A stretch of 64,000 nucleotides of DNA from Dactylellina haptotyla (taxonomy: Eukaryota > Ascomycota > Orbiliomycetes > Orbiliales > Orbiliaceae). Below, piece by piece: positions 44,034-56,425 of the stretch. The translations under genes and the position numbers were made by a program. Each line of letters begins with the position of its first letter. Within the stretch, counting starts at the first letter, position 1. The DNA lies in assembly GCA_031310005.1 (NCBI GenBank), contig CM062379.1:5456001-5520000 (forward strand). The letters run 5' to 3'. Under the pieces are notes generated by a model. It was not told the origin of the DNA. It ran no database searches and worked only from the letters and a program-made list of their open reading frames with translations.

Positions 44034-45902
44034 TCAGGTGGGGCTCTCAAAGATCAAACACACGAACAAGGATATATTGCAAATACACCTGTGGGATTCG
44101 GTTCAAGTTCTGCACGTACGCGCATATGCACATTTGCTTAAATAACCTGAGGCTCTACCCCTTCACAAAGTGCGAAAGTAAGAAATCCCACGATCCCACA
44201 AGCGAGGGTGGCCTCAACTTTCTCTGTAACCGTGGCAAGAGGTAACCATAGCCTTGCCGGGAAGTAGAGACGCACAACTAGTACGCGAAAGCTTAGTGCG
44301 GCATCGCATCGATTTGTGCGTCAAAACACCTCGAATGTGGAAATGGCATCGTCATATCCCCTTTAATAGCGTGCAGAGCCACCAATGGAAGCCAATATCG
44401 CCAGCCCTCCTGCATGGATTGCCTGGCTAGGCACCGTTGACATTCGAACGGCGGCGTCACAAGAAGCCGCAGGGCCAGCGGGAAAGGCTGCGGCAGACCC
44501 AAATTCAGCTACATTTGTCCAAACCTGGTTAGCCGCCTCTCTAACATCACCCACAACAAAAACAACACATGAGTAAGCCACGTTTTTTCGCGGGATCAGA
44601 ATTCGAAGGATTATAGAGCGTTTTTTCAGTTTAGCGCACCGCACTAAGGGGAAGACAAAAAACAATTGGCCGTTCAAACAGACGCAAAATTTGGGGTTGG
44701 GAATCTTGTAAGGCGGATCATGTGTGAGCCTCGCGTTTGTCGGATTTAAAATATGTATCCCAGGTTTCGACACCTTCCTGTCGAATCATCAGAAGGTCTA
44801 CAGTGATACACGATGCGATTCCAAAGTAGTGTGGTGCCTGGGGTTGAAACTTATTTCGCTCAGAATTGCCGGCGTTTCTGTGACCCAGATGCTGCACATG
44901 CGGAACTAGTTTCAACATGACTAATAAGGAGAGTCCGACTGCGGATCCTCCGTGCTGCAGATGACGTCCCTGAGAGTCGGAATGTTCTTGCTAGCCTTTT
45001 ACAGGTGGTGCTGATTCGCGACTTGTCGTGATCAGGGGTGGCATTGGTCAATTTCCTCTCAAAAGGAAGAAACTGCAATTCCGATAGGTTGGAATTATGC
45101 CGGGCTCGCTCCCTCGATCCTTATCGCTCCCGCTATTACTCCACGGGTGCCTGGGCGTTTTAACATTCTGGGTAGGAGATTTGCAAGTCTCCGTATTGAG
45201 ATAGTTAAACCTGTTTTTTTGATACCTACTTGGCAGCTACGGTTGGGATGGTAGGTCTGAGCCCTGGGAGGGGACACCTGGCTGCAAGAAAAGCCAGCAA
45301 ACCATCCGGGAGCCTCAGTTCTACAGCGCGGAAAGACCCGGAAATATTTGGCGGCCGAGAGTGTTCACTTGACGAATACCATCAAAAAAAATTGGGAACG
45401 AAAAACGTATTTTTTCATCCATCCATTCTGATAAAGACCAATAATACTTGAATTGCCCAATAAAACTCCAATAAAAATTTTCTCAATAGAAAGCTAAATA
45501 GAACCATAAAGAAACTAGCTATACAAAACATGTAGTAAATTATTTTCTGTGTGCGAAAAGCGAATAAACCCTTCGACTGCCTTGTACTCCTTTCTACCGC
45601 TGACAAAACCATCAAAACGACAAAAAAAAAAAAAACCTCTTGTAACGCCTTCGCTATGTTTCTTGATAATAACCAAGAAACATTCGTAAAAAATATTCAA
45701 AACTAAAACCAATGCTTTTCCAATCTCTTTGCTGAATGGATAAGCCCAGGCTTAAATCCAAAAAGCGAAGAGGTTGGAAAAGCACGCAATGCAACCAAAA
45801 CTGTGAAAAAGGCCATTAGATATCATCATCCATTCCGTGTCCTCGTCGTGTGAACCCGCCGATTATCCACCTCGCGTTCGTCATATAGTCTCTCCCGTAA
45901 CT
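44034..45902. other. Gene-free stretch
   Basis: No supported gene. Open frames at 44363-44773 (minus) and 44385-44576 (plus) overlap each other. AT-rich at 45370-45720, with an A run at 45623-45636. The right end is the 3' side of the zinc-finger gene. Confidence 0.5.
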
Positions 45903-47375
45903 CTAGCGAGAGGCGTGAAGGCGTTCAAGCTTCTTATGCTTCTTGCTCTTTTCTTTGTGATTTCTCAACGCATCCGGTCGCCCAAAGCTTTGCCCGCAAA
46001 GTGTACACTCTTCTCTGGGTTCTTTTCCTTCGTGCTGGAATCGACAGTGTCGTAAGAAGTTGTTATACGTTTGAACCCGGGTGTTACAAGGGCCACCTTC
46101 TGGTAATTCCAACATGCACATTTTGCGTTCTGGATCCCAACCATGGGCACTTCCTTCCTCTTCGTCCGATCGGCTTAGTCGTCTAGGTCGGCGGCCAGGT
46201 GAACGATCGCTTCTTCGTCTTAAGAGAGCGGATTGCGGTCGCTCATCACCTGACATTGGGGCAAGGTGAAGCGGACTCGAGCCGTGGCCGTACACGTCGT
46301 CGTATCCGCCCGATGGTGGATCGAAGAGGCCAGGTGTGATTTGTCCAAACAAGGGCGGTGAGACTGAAAGGTTGCCCCGAACACCGTGGATGTTGTCCGA
46401 TGGGAAGTATGTTTCTGGGAAATAGGAATCTTGGGGCGGTGGGGAGACAGTAAAGTCTAACCCTGATCCCGACTACACGATGGTGTTTCGTTAGCTAGAA
46501 GTCCACAATTAAGTTTGAATAAATCTATACTCACTGTTTCCCCATATCCAGATTGCATCAACCGGTCCATATCTGATGAGAGCATGCCAGTATCATAGTT
46601 TGAATATTCGGATGATGACATTCCCATCAAAGGCGAACCCCAGATTTGTGCCTCGAGACCAGCAGAACTTGTTGGCCGGGAGATGGCCTGGAAACTCGAA
46701 GGCCGCCCACTACTTGAGATCGCGTAAGTTTCCAAGAAAGTCAGGTTCCCTTTAAATAATGTTAGCTATATGCACCAAGTATCAATAGTTTGATGGTGAC
46801 CTACTCTTGAGGAGCATTTTGAATAAGTCTAAGAATAAGCCTTGCTGAAGATTCTCTCGTCCACCATGAGTGGGTGCCGGAGAGCTGATGACAGCCGATG
46901 AATCTGGCCAGAGTCTTGCTAGAACAGATAGGACACTGTGATGATTCCACTTCTCTGCGTTTCGTGTCCATTGTAGAAGTTCATGTTCCAAAATTGTGAC
47001 GTCTGGTCGACTCAGGGGCTCGATCCGATTCCACAGAACCCAGAACAACAAATGAGCGTCGACGATCACATATTCTGGGATCATGTCCGAGGTCAAAATT
47101 TCCCAAATAGATTGTACCCAGTTTGTCTGACTATGTGTATAAGATGGAAGCCAACTGTTGATACTTATAGTACCCTCGTTGATTAGTGCTGCTCGTTTTC
47201 GGGCCATTGCCTCACAGACGTGTCGGAGTTCCCGTGGGACCATCGGCGTCTTCTCATAACCTTGCGCTGCAAGAATCATCATCCGGGCTACACAATTGTA
47301 GAGTCCCGAGATAGCAGGACCGTATTTGCGGAATCCCGCTACAAGCTCACCAGAACTAACGCTGTTGCTCGACAT
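45903..47375 (-). CDS. C2H2-type zinc-finger protein
   Basis: Exons on the minus strand 47375-46805, 46749-46535 and 46472-45903 give 451 residues. The start MSSNSVSSGELVAGFRKYGP was chosen at 47375; the frame is open farther upstream, but that part is poor in character. Residues about 15-190 form a helical N-terminal domain (LYNCVARMMILAAQG, then RELRHVCEAMARKRAALI and NWVQSIWEILTSDM). A Ser/Pro-rich linker follows. A basic stretch (LLRRRSDRSPGRRPRRL) sits before two zinc fingers near the C-terminus: an unusual one with C381, C391, H404 and H409, and a canonical one, CTLCGQSFGRPDALRNH, with C418, C421, H434 and H441. Probably a nuclear DNA-binding regulator; targets unknown. Confidence 0.82.
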
Positions 47376-50300
47376 TGTTGGGGTGGGGTGGAATGTGTAG
47401 CAGGTTGAGTTGGCGAACACTCGAAATCGACTTTGCTTTGGGGATCGACGGAGTGGGGATAAATAGAGGCAAGGCAGTCGATACAGCGCCACCAGTAAAC
47501 GTTTATAACTCCACACAATCTATCGAGGTTGGAAGCTCTGTTGTCGTTCCGATAAGCTTGATTATTCAAGATGCGGATAATATATAACGTTTGCAGGCCA
47601 ATTAATTGCAACTGCGTTGTGATGTTGTTCTAATGTGTATAGTGATTAGTGTGTTTCAGGCGGCGGGTCGTATCCGTTATATCATCGATCGTACAAGGCC
47701 AGGGAAGCCAAGAATATCCGATGGATGTAATTCGGAAGGATATTCACTGGATTATGACTGTGCATGGATTTTGTCCTTTGAATAGTAGACTTGATTCGTC
47801 AGGAGAAACATATAATATAGTCATCGACAAAAGCTGCCCGTTTAATATGCAGGAAGGCGGGTTCAACAAACCAGGCCACCGATGTTTGCAACCACTGCGG
47901 AACCTTGTCAATTCACTCCAGAATCGAAAGCTTGTACGTTTAGTTTGGCTGCATGTATTTGGCCAAATAGTCGCTAAGACAAGTGGAAAGTATCCACAGT
48001 GACCTGGTGGCTTTCGATCCTACATCTTAAAACGGACTAGCACCACATGAGGAGTTCTAGGAAATGATGAACGGTGCCACCGACGTGACATGGATTGGAG
48101 ACGAAGCGCTTGACGCGAAACCCAGAATGAGACGAAGAATAGCGATAACTATTCCGCCTACAGTGTTATGTGGGATGTTTTAGCCTTGTAATAGCTTGTG
48201 CGTCACGATGCCTCATGCCTCACAACAACAATGAGGCGCAATTTCCCGGCAGACCCCAAATAAGAAAGCAATTCATCGAGTGTGTCTAGCATTGGCTCAA
48301 GATTGTGTTAGATAAGTGGTAGCAAAAGAAAATACATGTAATCCGGGTGTAGCTTTAGGCTCGACCTGTCGGACCAGGCGATTTGGATTTCTTAGGCTCG
48401 TCAAGTTTCATGGGGCCAACATATCGGAAACATCAGACGCTTACGTTGGGATTAGTCTCCTCCCTGCCGTGTGTCGTCTTCTTTACTAAGGATAGCTCTG
48501 CCACTCATTAGAACTGAATTGGGGAAGCTTCGATAGTGAGTGCGACGGGAGTGGCAGGGGTTGCTATTATCAGGCGCATCGGATAGTTTTGAATCTAACC
48601 ATGCATGCAATGATCGATCATGCGGCTCTTGAATATGAAGGATCCGCATTTGGGAAGTTGACAAATAGAGACCAGGGCGATGTGCAACCTCATTCGGTAA
48701 CCTTAATCCGCAGTGCTTTTCGATATGCGAAGTAACCGTTGACATCCCAACCTCACACAACCCAAGAACCATGAGTCAAGTGGCATACGACAGGCAAGAA
48801 GAGGCGAGTCTGAGAAGAAACAAAAAGAAACAAGGCAGTCCAAAAGCCAGGTTCTATCTAAAGCAATTGAACGCGGCTGTTCCGTTGCCTGCGTCCAGCT
48901 TCTATCTTGTCAATTGTCTCGCCATGGTGATAGAGTAGTGTGATAAGTCTATGGCTGACGCCGCCCAAATCTTGGCCATGCAAGCCAGCGATTGAGTAAT
49001 AGAATGGCACACGCATAGCACATCGGACGTTCCTGCGAATGCTGAAAGAAGTATATGGATAATTTGGGGGGAATTGAGCCCAGTCGAAAAGTGGGTGTCA
49101 GTCGACCCGGAAACCTGGGACGGATGTATGAACGACCAATTCAAAGCTGTCAAATGAGAAATCGCAAGCGAGTGCAGAAGGGGCACGAGCTTGTGGTGCA
49201 ATCTCGAATAAACTAGGCGATAGCTGCACCAAGTGGGCCTATGACTACCGATTTAGCTTTAGCGTGTGCAGCTGAAGTTCAGGTTTTGGGACGCGCAATG
49301 GACAATGTGAGCCTTACGGCGCTGTGGGTGCCTCCGGTGTTTGGGTGGTGGTCTTGAGTCAGCCTTACCTGAGGTCGCACAAGCAAATGGGAAATTGCCA
49401 AGAAGGACAACACATTTCCTCCTCTTTCGATCTGAGGGCTGTGCGGCGATGGCCAGTCGCTTAAGGAGGCCTGGAAAGAGCAGGCCAGAATCGATTCACC
49501 CAGATATTTCTTCCGAATTTCCACTGGGAGCCAAGTTTCGTGGCTGCAGGTGCAGGCCAGGGGCTGGAAGTAAGGGGGAGCAGGCTGGGGTTGAATCGCA
49601 TGTGCGGCTCGAACGAGATGACCTAGCGGGTCTCAGGATCCACGGTGACAAATACCCTATATGAAGAGTGGAGCGCCCTAGTTTCATTGGAAGCTTCCAA
49701 CTTCCACAAAACCTTCGAACTAGCCGCTTGCACAACACCAAACCGCGCTCGATTTAGCTGTTCTTCGAGAAATCACCAACGCAATAGAGCTTTCCGAAAA
49801 TGCCTCAAATCAGGATTACTAAGTCTACCGGAACTTTAATCTGTTTTCCGGGGGTGGTCAGATTGGTTTCTCGCGCGATGCGAGAAACAGGCTTTAGGCA
49901 CGGGCAATTGGAGCCTCATTTACCGAACGGCGACCCACAGCATGCAAACAGCCGCTCTAGGCCAGCACCTCGATAATATCCGAAGAAAGCCGACTTTATT
50001 TTATTAGAAGCCGAAGCTATTATAGGAACCACCGGGCTTCAGAACCGCCCACGGACTGCCTAGCTGTTGGCAAACTCAAATCACCCACCTATGTCGGCGT
50101 CTCGCAGAGCTCATCAAGGATCATATAGTTATATCTCTATAGTCGACGATGGAGACATTTTATGCTAGTGATAAGGCCGTTTTCGACGGCTTAGATATCG
50201 TTGCATGCAGCATATACCAGGCAACCTTGGGAGCTGGCAGGTGATATCAGAGACTGCGCGAAAACAAGGAATAGACTTTTTATATAGCTTGTGACTATCG

Positions 50301-51242
50301 GCGAACATTGATGATGATGATGCAAAATCCCTTTGAGGATCCGCTGAAACTACATATTTTCGGGATGTATATCACGCCTGGGAGGATAATAAGGATATTC
50401 GGCCTCGCAAAACCAGGGCGTTTAGATTTCGATTGGTGAAATTGAAGGTTTATGCACTATACCAGAAGGCTTATAGACCGCCTAGTTCTGTTATATTGGG
50501 AAGAAATGCGGCACAGAATACAAGCATACAAAAGTATCGTACATGCATGATCTCGTGACAAACCGTAAAATCGGTGTTTAGGGCAGAGACTTGCATATGC
50601 AGTCTCCATGTCGGAACATTAGTCATCCAGTTGTCTGCTGCTCTTGATCCTTTCTATGTGCATCTTTCGTAAACTCCATGATATCGGTGTCCATAGACGC
50701 TATAGGTACGCTGTACAGATAAACATTTTTAGACAAGGCCATACGTTTTCAATGACGAGCATCATGTCGGTTAAGCCTTTATATCTTGCAAGCGAGAAAG
50801 CCGATCCTCCTCGACTGCTCCTTCTGCTTTAAGACTCATTGCGCCCTCTAGTACCGAGTATCCAGTAGCCCTGGATCCCGAATTCTGAAGCCTGTTCCTG
50901 ACTAATCACGGAGGACTCACACATGCGTACGTACCCGTTGGATTTTGTGCGTTGTGTTGTTCCGTTCTCCGTGTCCGTTTGCATGGCCAATCTTCGGCCT
51001 GCGTCGGGAATGCTGCTGCTTATTTGTTCTTGTCGCAAGTTCGATTGTCCCGATGGAGAATGGCTCTACGATGTTCCGGCCACCGGGACCCTAACCTCCT
51101 TACTAGCTACGAGTACTCCTGGCAATCCACGATGCCTCTCCTTTGTTGAACCGAGTGTCCGCGACTACTATCAACTTGGCCCGAGATTCTCACCCGACGG
51201 CACAACAGACTAGCCGTTCTACACGTGCGAATTACGAAGGAT
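47376..51242. other. 3.9-kb stretch without a supported gene
   Basis: Promoter of the leftward zinc-finger gene, then short overlapping frames on both strands with no family resemblance (for example 48452-48772, 48902-49201 and 49341-49664). A frame without ATG at 50337-50558 reads protein-like but cannot be placed. A perfect hairpin lies at 49866-49888. Decayed genes or elements may be hidden here. The frame at 50923-51213 just before the acyltransferase could be leader or an upstream exon. Confidence 0.45.
49866..49888. repeat. Perfect 9-bp inverted repeat
   Basis: GTTTCTCGC and GCGAGAAAC are exact reverse complements around a 5-base GCGAT loop. It lies in a gene-free stretch; function unknown. 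Confidence 0.7.
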
Positions 51243-52374
51243 ATGACCGTCGCCGGGACGGCTTCTCAGCCAGGTAGCGAGGATCCGATTGAAGTTGCCT
51301 TCCGAGATGTTCCACGAGCGATAGGGTACATCCTCGCAAGCTTCACGTTCCTTGCTATCGCCAACTACTACGTCGTTGCTCGCAATCGGACCTCGCACAT
51401 TATATGGAGCATCATAACAATCAATTTCGTTGTTTTCTCGCATTTCTATGCGACAGTGGATTGCCGCCCGTTTTTGGCACTAAGGAACTGTGCATGTATG
51501 TTGTACAATCTAGTATGTCATTCTCTTAACGGTACAATATATGCTAATGTGATGCTTTTATCCTGCAGTATTCTGCTGCGTTATGAAATGCCTCGACATG
51601 CTATTCCGCTATTTCCAAAACATCTCGCTTGTTTGGAAACTTCCAAACGCAGACGCCAAACCTCCACCGCTATACCAGCAGGCCTTTTGGATGACGCTCG
51701 AGCTCCGATACGAAGACTTTCTACCGAATCCCGTTCGGCTGAAGCTCCCGGCTCCGTTCCATGAACCTACACAGCTGCTATATCATACCCTCTTTTACCT
51801 AGCTATTGCTTATGGTCCGATTCCACAATTTCTGGCTCCTGTGAAAGCCGTCAAGCTCCTCCTCCAGATTTATATTCTCTGGACAGCGGCTCACCTCCCT
51901 TTCCGAGTGTCAAACACTACCCCGTTCTTCTCACCACTTTATAAAGCGGATTCTCTTGTCGACTTTTGGAATGGCAACATATGGCATGTGGCATTTCAGT
52001 CGCCCTGCCAGAGCATTGCTTATATGCCTGTTCAAACTATCCTTAAGGCCATAGGGCTCCCGAAACCCCTCGCTCGTGGCTCGGGTGTGGTGGGAGCGTT
52101 TACCCTGATGGGTATATTCCATGCGTATATCGGATGGTCTGTGATGAAAGATGTGGTGGACGGCTGGACGAAAGTGGTAGGCTTCTTCATGTTGAACGGC
52201 GTCGCAACAGTGTTTGAAGACCTAGTGTGGGGAAGGAAGAAGAGCTGGCTGCGAGCCATGCTGGCTTGGGTGTTTGAGATCTCGCTGGCGAGTTGGGCGG
52301 TGAGTGGTGTGGAATTCCCCTATGAACTGTGGTTGGTGCACGACCCGAGGTTCTGCCATATCACAGTGTTCTAG
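51243..52374 (+). CDS. MBOAT_2 (wax-synthase domain) membrane-bound O-acyltransferase
   Basis: Membrane enzymes of this family transfer acyl groups from acyl-CoA to hydroxyls and, in fungi, often tailor secondary metabolites. Exons 51243-51495 and 51569-52374 give 352 residues. The first ATG of the frame is 51243; a GTG upstream is not used. Hydrophobic helices occur at about 27-45 (IGYILASFTFLAIANYYVVA), 55-72, 170-185 and later. The conserved core reads LVDFWNGNIWHVAFQSP, keeping Trp and His of the family's RRWH-like motif though with Asn-Ile in place of Arg-Arg. The second conserved His is in GIFHAYIGW. The N-terminus seems shorter than in many relatives, so an upstream exon could be missing. 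No polyketide synthase or other cluster genes are visible beside it. Confidence 0.8.
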
Positions 52375-52547
52375 GGGAGGACCGCTGTGGACTTCTGGTA
52401 TATACTTTTCTCCACTGTTCCTTGCTAAAGATATAGAACCATATACCCGGTTATTTTTTTCTTTTGGTCCTCTAGATACCCGCGTATCGAACCCCGATGA
52501 ACGACTCGTCGATAGCTGTAGTGTATATAATCCCGGCTGTTATTTCT

Positions 52548-52910
52548 TCACCGACACAAGCAATCTGAGAATAGTTTTCTCCAAAATCCCTTCTTCTTGG
52601 GCCTCGTATGCTTAGTACTCTCGAACTGCACACCAGTTGCATCTCCGGAATACGGTGTATACGGTTCCCAGCTATGTCCTCTCCCTTTGACATAGTCATC
52701 CCAGTGGTTATAGCCGACTATTGTGGGCTTTAGGTCGACGGACCCATATCTTGGTAGGCGGAAGTCGGGAGAATAGCCGTAGTTCGAGCGGGGGCAGATG
52801 TAAGGAAACGGGGTCGTAGACGGTGAGTAGTCGTCAGGACAGATGTGAACTCCGCCCCATAGAGTATAACTCGGCGGGGGGATTTCGACTGTTATTTGTG
52901 GTGTCTGCAT
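52548..52910 (-). CDS. Unrecognised 120-residue protein with a Cys-x-Cys tail
   Basis: Single exon, ATG at 52910 in good context (CGAAAATG). No signal peptide or known domain. The protein is rich in Tyr, Pro and Gly (TLWGGVHICPDDYSPSTTPF, then FPYICPRSNYGYSPDF) and ends with the basic, aromatic tail KKKGFWRKLFSDCLCR. A basic-aromatic patch followed by CLC at the very end resembles a membrane-targeting, possibly palmitoylated tail, but this is inference. The gap to the convergent acyltransferase stop is only 173 bases. Confidence 0.55.
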   Translation of the reverse strand: MQTPQITVEIPPPSYTLWGGVHICPDDYSPSTTPFPYICPRSNYGYSPDFRLPRYGSVDLKPTIVGYNHWDDYVKGRGHSWEPYTPYSGDATGVQFESTKHTRPKKKGFWRKLFSDCLCR

Positions 52911-54990
52911 TTTCGCTTTCGGTCCCTGAGCACCGAGGTGCTTGAGGAGAAGAATAGAAATCTAAATCCTGTAGAGAAAGTGGAGTCGTAAAAGGGGATT
53001 TATTTTTTTTCCCGCTCCGATAGCGCTTTCGCAGTTTGGCATCGTGACCACTATCCCGATAAGAATGTGAAAGTTCGAGCCAACGCTTGAATGGGGAAGG
53101 CGCATGCGCATGTGATTGTGATTAATGTGTGATGAAATGAGAATGTGAAATGTGGCGAACATCGTGGCAGTTTTGAGATAGGGGAGACTCCAGAGTAAAG
53201 GGGTATTTGGGATTTGCTTCTATTATGGGCCCAATAGACAACGGGCGAGAGTGATATTCACCGAATAAAAGATTAGCAGACGACGTCGCGAAACGGGGTG
53301 CTGCATGGAGTCGCCAAATGAGCTTCGTTTGTGTACCCTTCGGGTTGTTGGCGCCGCATTTGGGGTGCAATGCGGCTGGTGAGGTAAGGCGCAGCCACAC
53401 TAAATCGCGTACCCGTTCCGAGCCTCCCGCCAACGGGACGCCGACCGGGATCCCCTTCCTGGGACCATTATGATGAAATAAGCAGATTGTTTATAAACGT
53501 TAGGGTCACTCGCGACGCTGGAAAACCTCAGCCTTCTTGAATTTCGTTCAGCTAAACATCTAAATCCTAGAGCCTAGATTCGCTCATTAACATTTTGCGT
53601 TCTTCCAGAGCTGCGTCGAACAACACAAAGCATCAATAAATGTGTATACACCACGAACAGATAATATCTTATCAGAAACAATCTTAAGTCGTGTCTGAGA
53701 GACCCTGATCTAATATACGACGAGCTATATGCTTTTTTATTGAGAACTCTGAAAGGGGATAGAAATGATAGCAATGCGAGATTGTTCCAACCTATCTCCC
53801 ATGCTCGGATATGGGGTGTCGCATCGCATTCTAATTTCAAATCTCAGAACTGTTCAAATTCTCCGTCGCCTAGAGGATTCACTTTGTCGAAGATTTAATT
53901 ACCTCAACCTACCTAAGTAGTTACCAATCTACAAAGAAAGTGAGTGTCAATTAGCGAACAGGACACTAGTGATTAGCTAGAATCAAATTCTTCATCGTGT
54001 TTAATAGCCTATGCCTATTTACTTAACTTTGAAGTGGATAAAAGTCTACAGTTTCGTCGGAGATTTCTAACTGTAGAGTTTTGCGCTAGTAGAAAATGAA
54101 GGAAAGATCGGCGGAAGTAAGCGAGATCTTCAGGTCAAGAGTTCGTCCTGTCAATGATTTGATTTGAATGCTCCCCTTGACGTTTTAGATAAGGCCGAGA
54201 AACAAAATACTCTTCCAATCTGCTAGACAAGCCCGTTATTTGCGATTGTAAATTCGAGTGCTAATCTGAAGAAAGATCCAGTGGTATCGAAATCACTATG
54301 AGCAGTTTATTATTTTGGAACTTATATCCACAAACTATTTTGAAATTTGATCAACAGTGCCCCACTTCCGGCGGTGGAGAGAGTGGACCGAACTAACGTC
54401 GTCCTAGTAAAGATTTCAAAGCTTCAAAGTGAGCGTCCACGATACCGACATTCTAGCTTAGACGGAGGTAATTGAAGGACTTTACCTTGAGATTCTTGAG
54501 TCGGTATCATAGGGGGACTGGACATTCGCGATTCGCACCCAAAGAGCATACAGTACTTGTTTATTCACGCACGAGAAACCATCTAAACAGTCGGCACATT
54601 TGGATAAACTAATGCGCTACAAGGTCGTTTACATATCGGACGAAAATCTAAAAATCTGATCTAGTATTAGGTTTTACGAGTTCAAGAAATAAACTAGATT
54701 GGATACGGGGCCTCGAAATTGTGTTCGTGGAAAGGTCCCACAGATCTACGAGTAGACAGTTAGTGTTGGATCCCTTCCGGTAGATCTCGGGTCCCTAGTC
54801 CACCAGATTCATAGTATAATATATCAAGGACTAGCAAGAGACTGTGTCATCAGTTTTGTTCGGAGAAATGTAGTATATAAAGGCAAATTTCCGGCTATCC
54901 GCCGATTTTGTCTGTGTTAGACACCTTTCGATATTCAAGCTGTCGGCTGTTTGATTTTTTTTTTTCAATATATATTTAATATAAGTCAAA
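52911..54990. other. Intergenic region with the promoter of the secreted 419-residue protein
   Basis: About 2.1 kb, AT-rich after 53500, with no supported gene. Frames at 53122-53433 and 53574-53840 (minus) have no family. A TATATAAAG element lies at 54874-54882, 109-117 bases before the next start, and a T run at 54955-54966 is just inside the presumed leader. Confidence 0.5.
54874..54882 (+). promoter_or_regulatory. TATA-like element before the secreted 419-residue gene
   Basis: TATATAAAG lies 109 bases before the ATG at 54991, at a spacing usual for a fungal TATA box with a short leader. Confidence 0.5.
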
Positions 54991-56425
54991 ATGAGATATC
55001 TTGGTCTTCTCTTACTGAACGCTGCCTTCGCCATACTACTGTTGCCATCAGTATTTGCTGCTAGTTGCGATTCTTCCAACAAATGTATCAAAGGTATTTA
55101 TCCATTTATCGATTCGTCCTTTTGGAGCCCCGTCGCATTTTGTTAGTCCTTTGGTCAGGGACCAAAATGCTTTTAATATTTTACTTACAATTTGGTTTGT
55201 AGCATTAAGCAGCTGTTCAAATAATGACCGGACTAGAATCGCTGGTGATTGCGCCAAATTTATATGGACAACCGTAACACCAACGAGGTAAGGAGTTTAT
55301 ATTTGGAGATCGTCTGGGGATTTATAGATTTCAGCTAACTGTAGATTCTAAAGGACTGCATATAAGACCATCACAACTATAACTACTTCTAATTCAGACA
55401 TTCCATACACCCTAACACGGACTACCATTGGCGGAACTGGAACTCAAACGTCAGCCACGATTGTGACCTCGTATTCCAGCACTACCACCATAATAATGGG
55501 AGTAGGATTCCCGCCTGAGCCTACCGCCCGCATGCTTAAAGAGCGCACGAGCGCACGACGTCGCTTCCTATCGATCGATATCTGCATCCTGATTGACTTA
55601 GGCCTACTTAGTGTAGAACTGGGTATTGGTTACTGCGGGCCGACTATACCTTCCTATGCAAAAAGTTGTCCTGATCCGTCCGCTTATGCGAGCGCCTGTT
55701 CCTGTATTGGAGCACCAGCTGGTACTGCTACTGCCAGTGCGAAAACCACAACAGTTACTAGCACCGTTACAGCTACATCCCTCAAATCCTCTTCTAAAGC
55801 AGTTACAACACAGATTGCTACGATCCCTATAGGGACGGTAACGGCGGTGGTTAAATCAACGACAGTTGGAGCTGCGACTGCGACGTATTCTCTTTTTGAT
55901 CTTCGAGTCACAGATGCTCCAAACCAGAGTGGAAACCTATTTGTTGCGAAATCCCCATTTTGGGCGGTCAAAGGTTTCTCCGACTATGGACTGCTCATGC
56001 AGCCCGACGCAAGAGTTTACTACCCTTATTATAGTTGGCGGTATTACATGTTCTGCGCCCAATCGGATCTTACTGGTGACGCACAAAACAATCTTCCAGT
56101 TATTAAGGGGGGTAGATACGGTATAGATACAGATATTGCTGTTGCCGGCCAAGAAGTACTCTGCAGTCTAGATGCTAGCCAATATATTAGCTGCAACTGC
56201 ACGGCGTTTGGCAGTACATGGACGAATATTATCTATGGACCAAATGGATTGGCACCCGAGGACTATGTTTACCGGAGTGAATTTCAGGAAGCTAAATTGA
56301 AGGCGCAAGCGATCCCGTATAACTGGGACCAAGATTGCCAAGACTATCCTGTTTGTGGAGGATATTGGGATTTAGAGCATACAAAAGAGATATGTCCGCC
56401 AGATCTGGACAAATGTGGTGCTTGA
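54991..56425 (+). CDS. Secreted Thr/Ser-rich protein with Cys motifs, 419 residues
   Basis: Exons 54991-55093, 55203-55287 and 55354-56425. The signal peptide is about residues 1-24 (LGLLLLNAAFAILLLPSVFA). Early cysteines (CDSSNKC, LSSCSNN, GDCAKFIW) are followed by Thr-rich stretches likely to be O-glycosylated (TITTITTS, TTVTSTVTATS). The middle repeats the theme, with YCGPTIPSYAKSCPDP and ASACSCIG, a pattern common in Pezizomycotina secreted proteins. A hydrophobic segment FLSIDICILIDLGLLSVELG follows a basic run (about residues 120-145) and is odd for a soluble secreted protein. The C-terminal 190 residues look like a compact domain (PYYSWRYYMFCAQSDL, then QEVLCSLDASQYISCNCTAF and WDLEHTKEICPPDLDKC). 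The acceptor at 55353 was chosen because the one at 55343 gives an immediate stop. Function unknown. Confidence 0.75.

Noticed and set aside
44385-44576. 63-residue Ala-rich plus-strand frame
   Set aside because: It overlaps a longer frame on the other strand, is low in complexity and has no recognisable feature.
50337-50558. 74-codon protein-like frame (YFRDVYHAWEDNKDIRP)
   Set aside because: No ATG, flanked by stops, and no neighbouring exon with good splice signals. It could be part of a decayed gene, but I cannot name a family.
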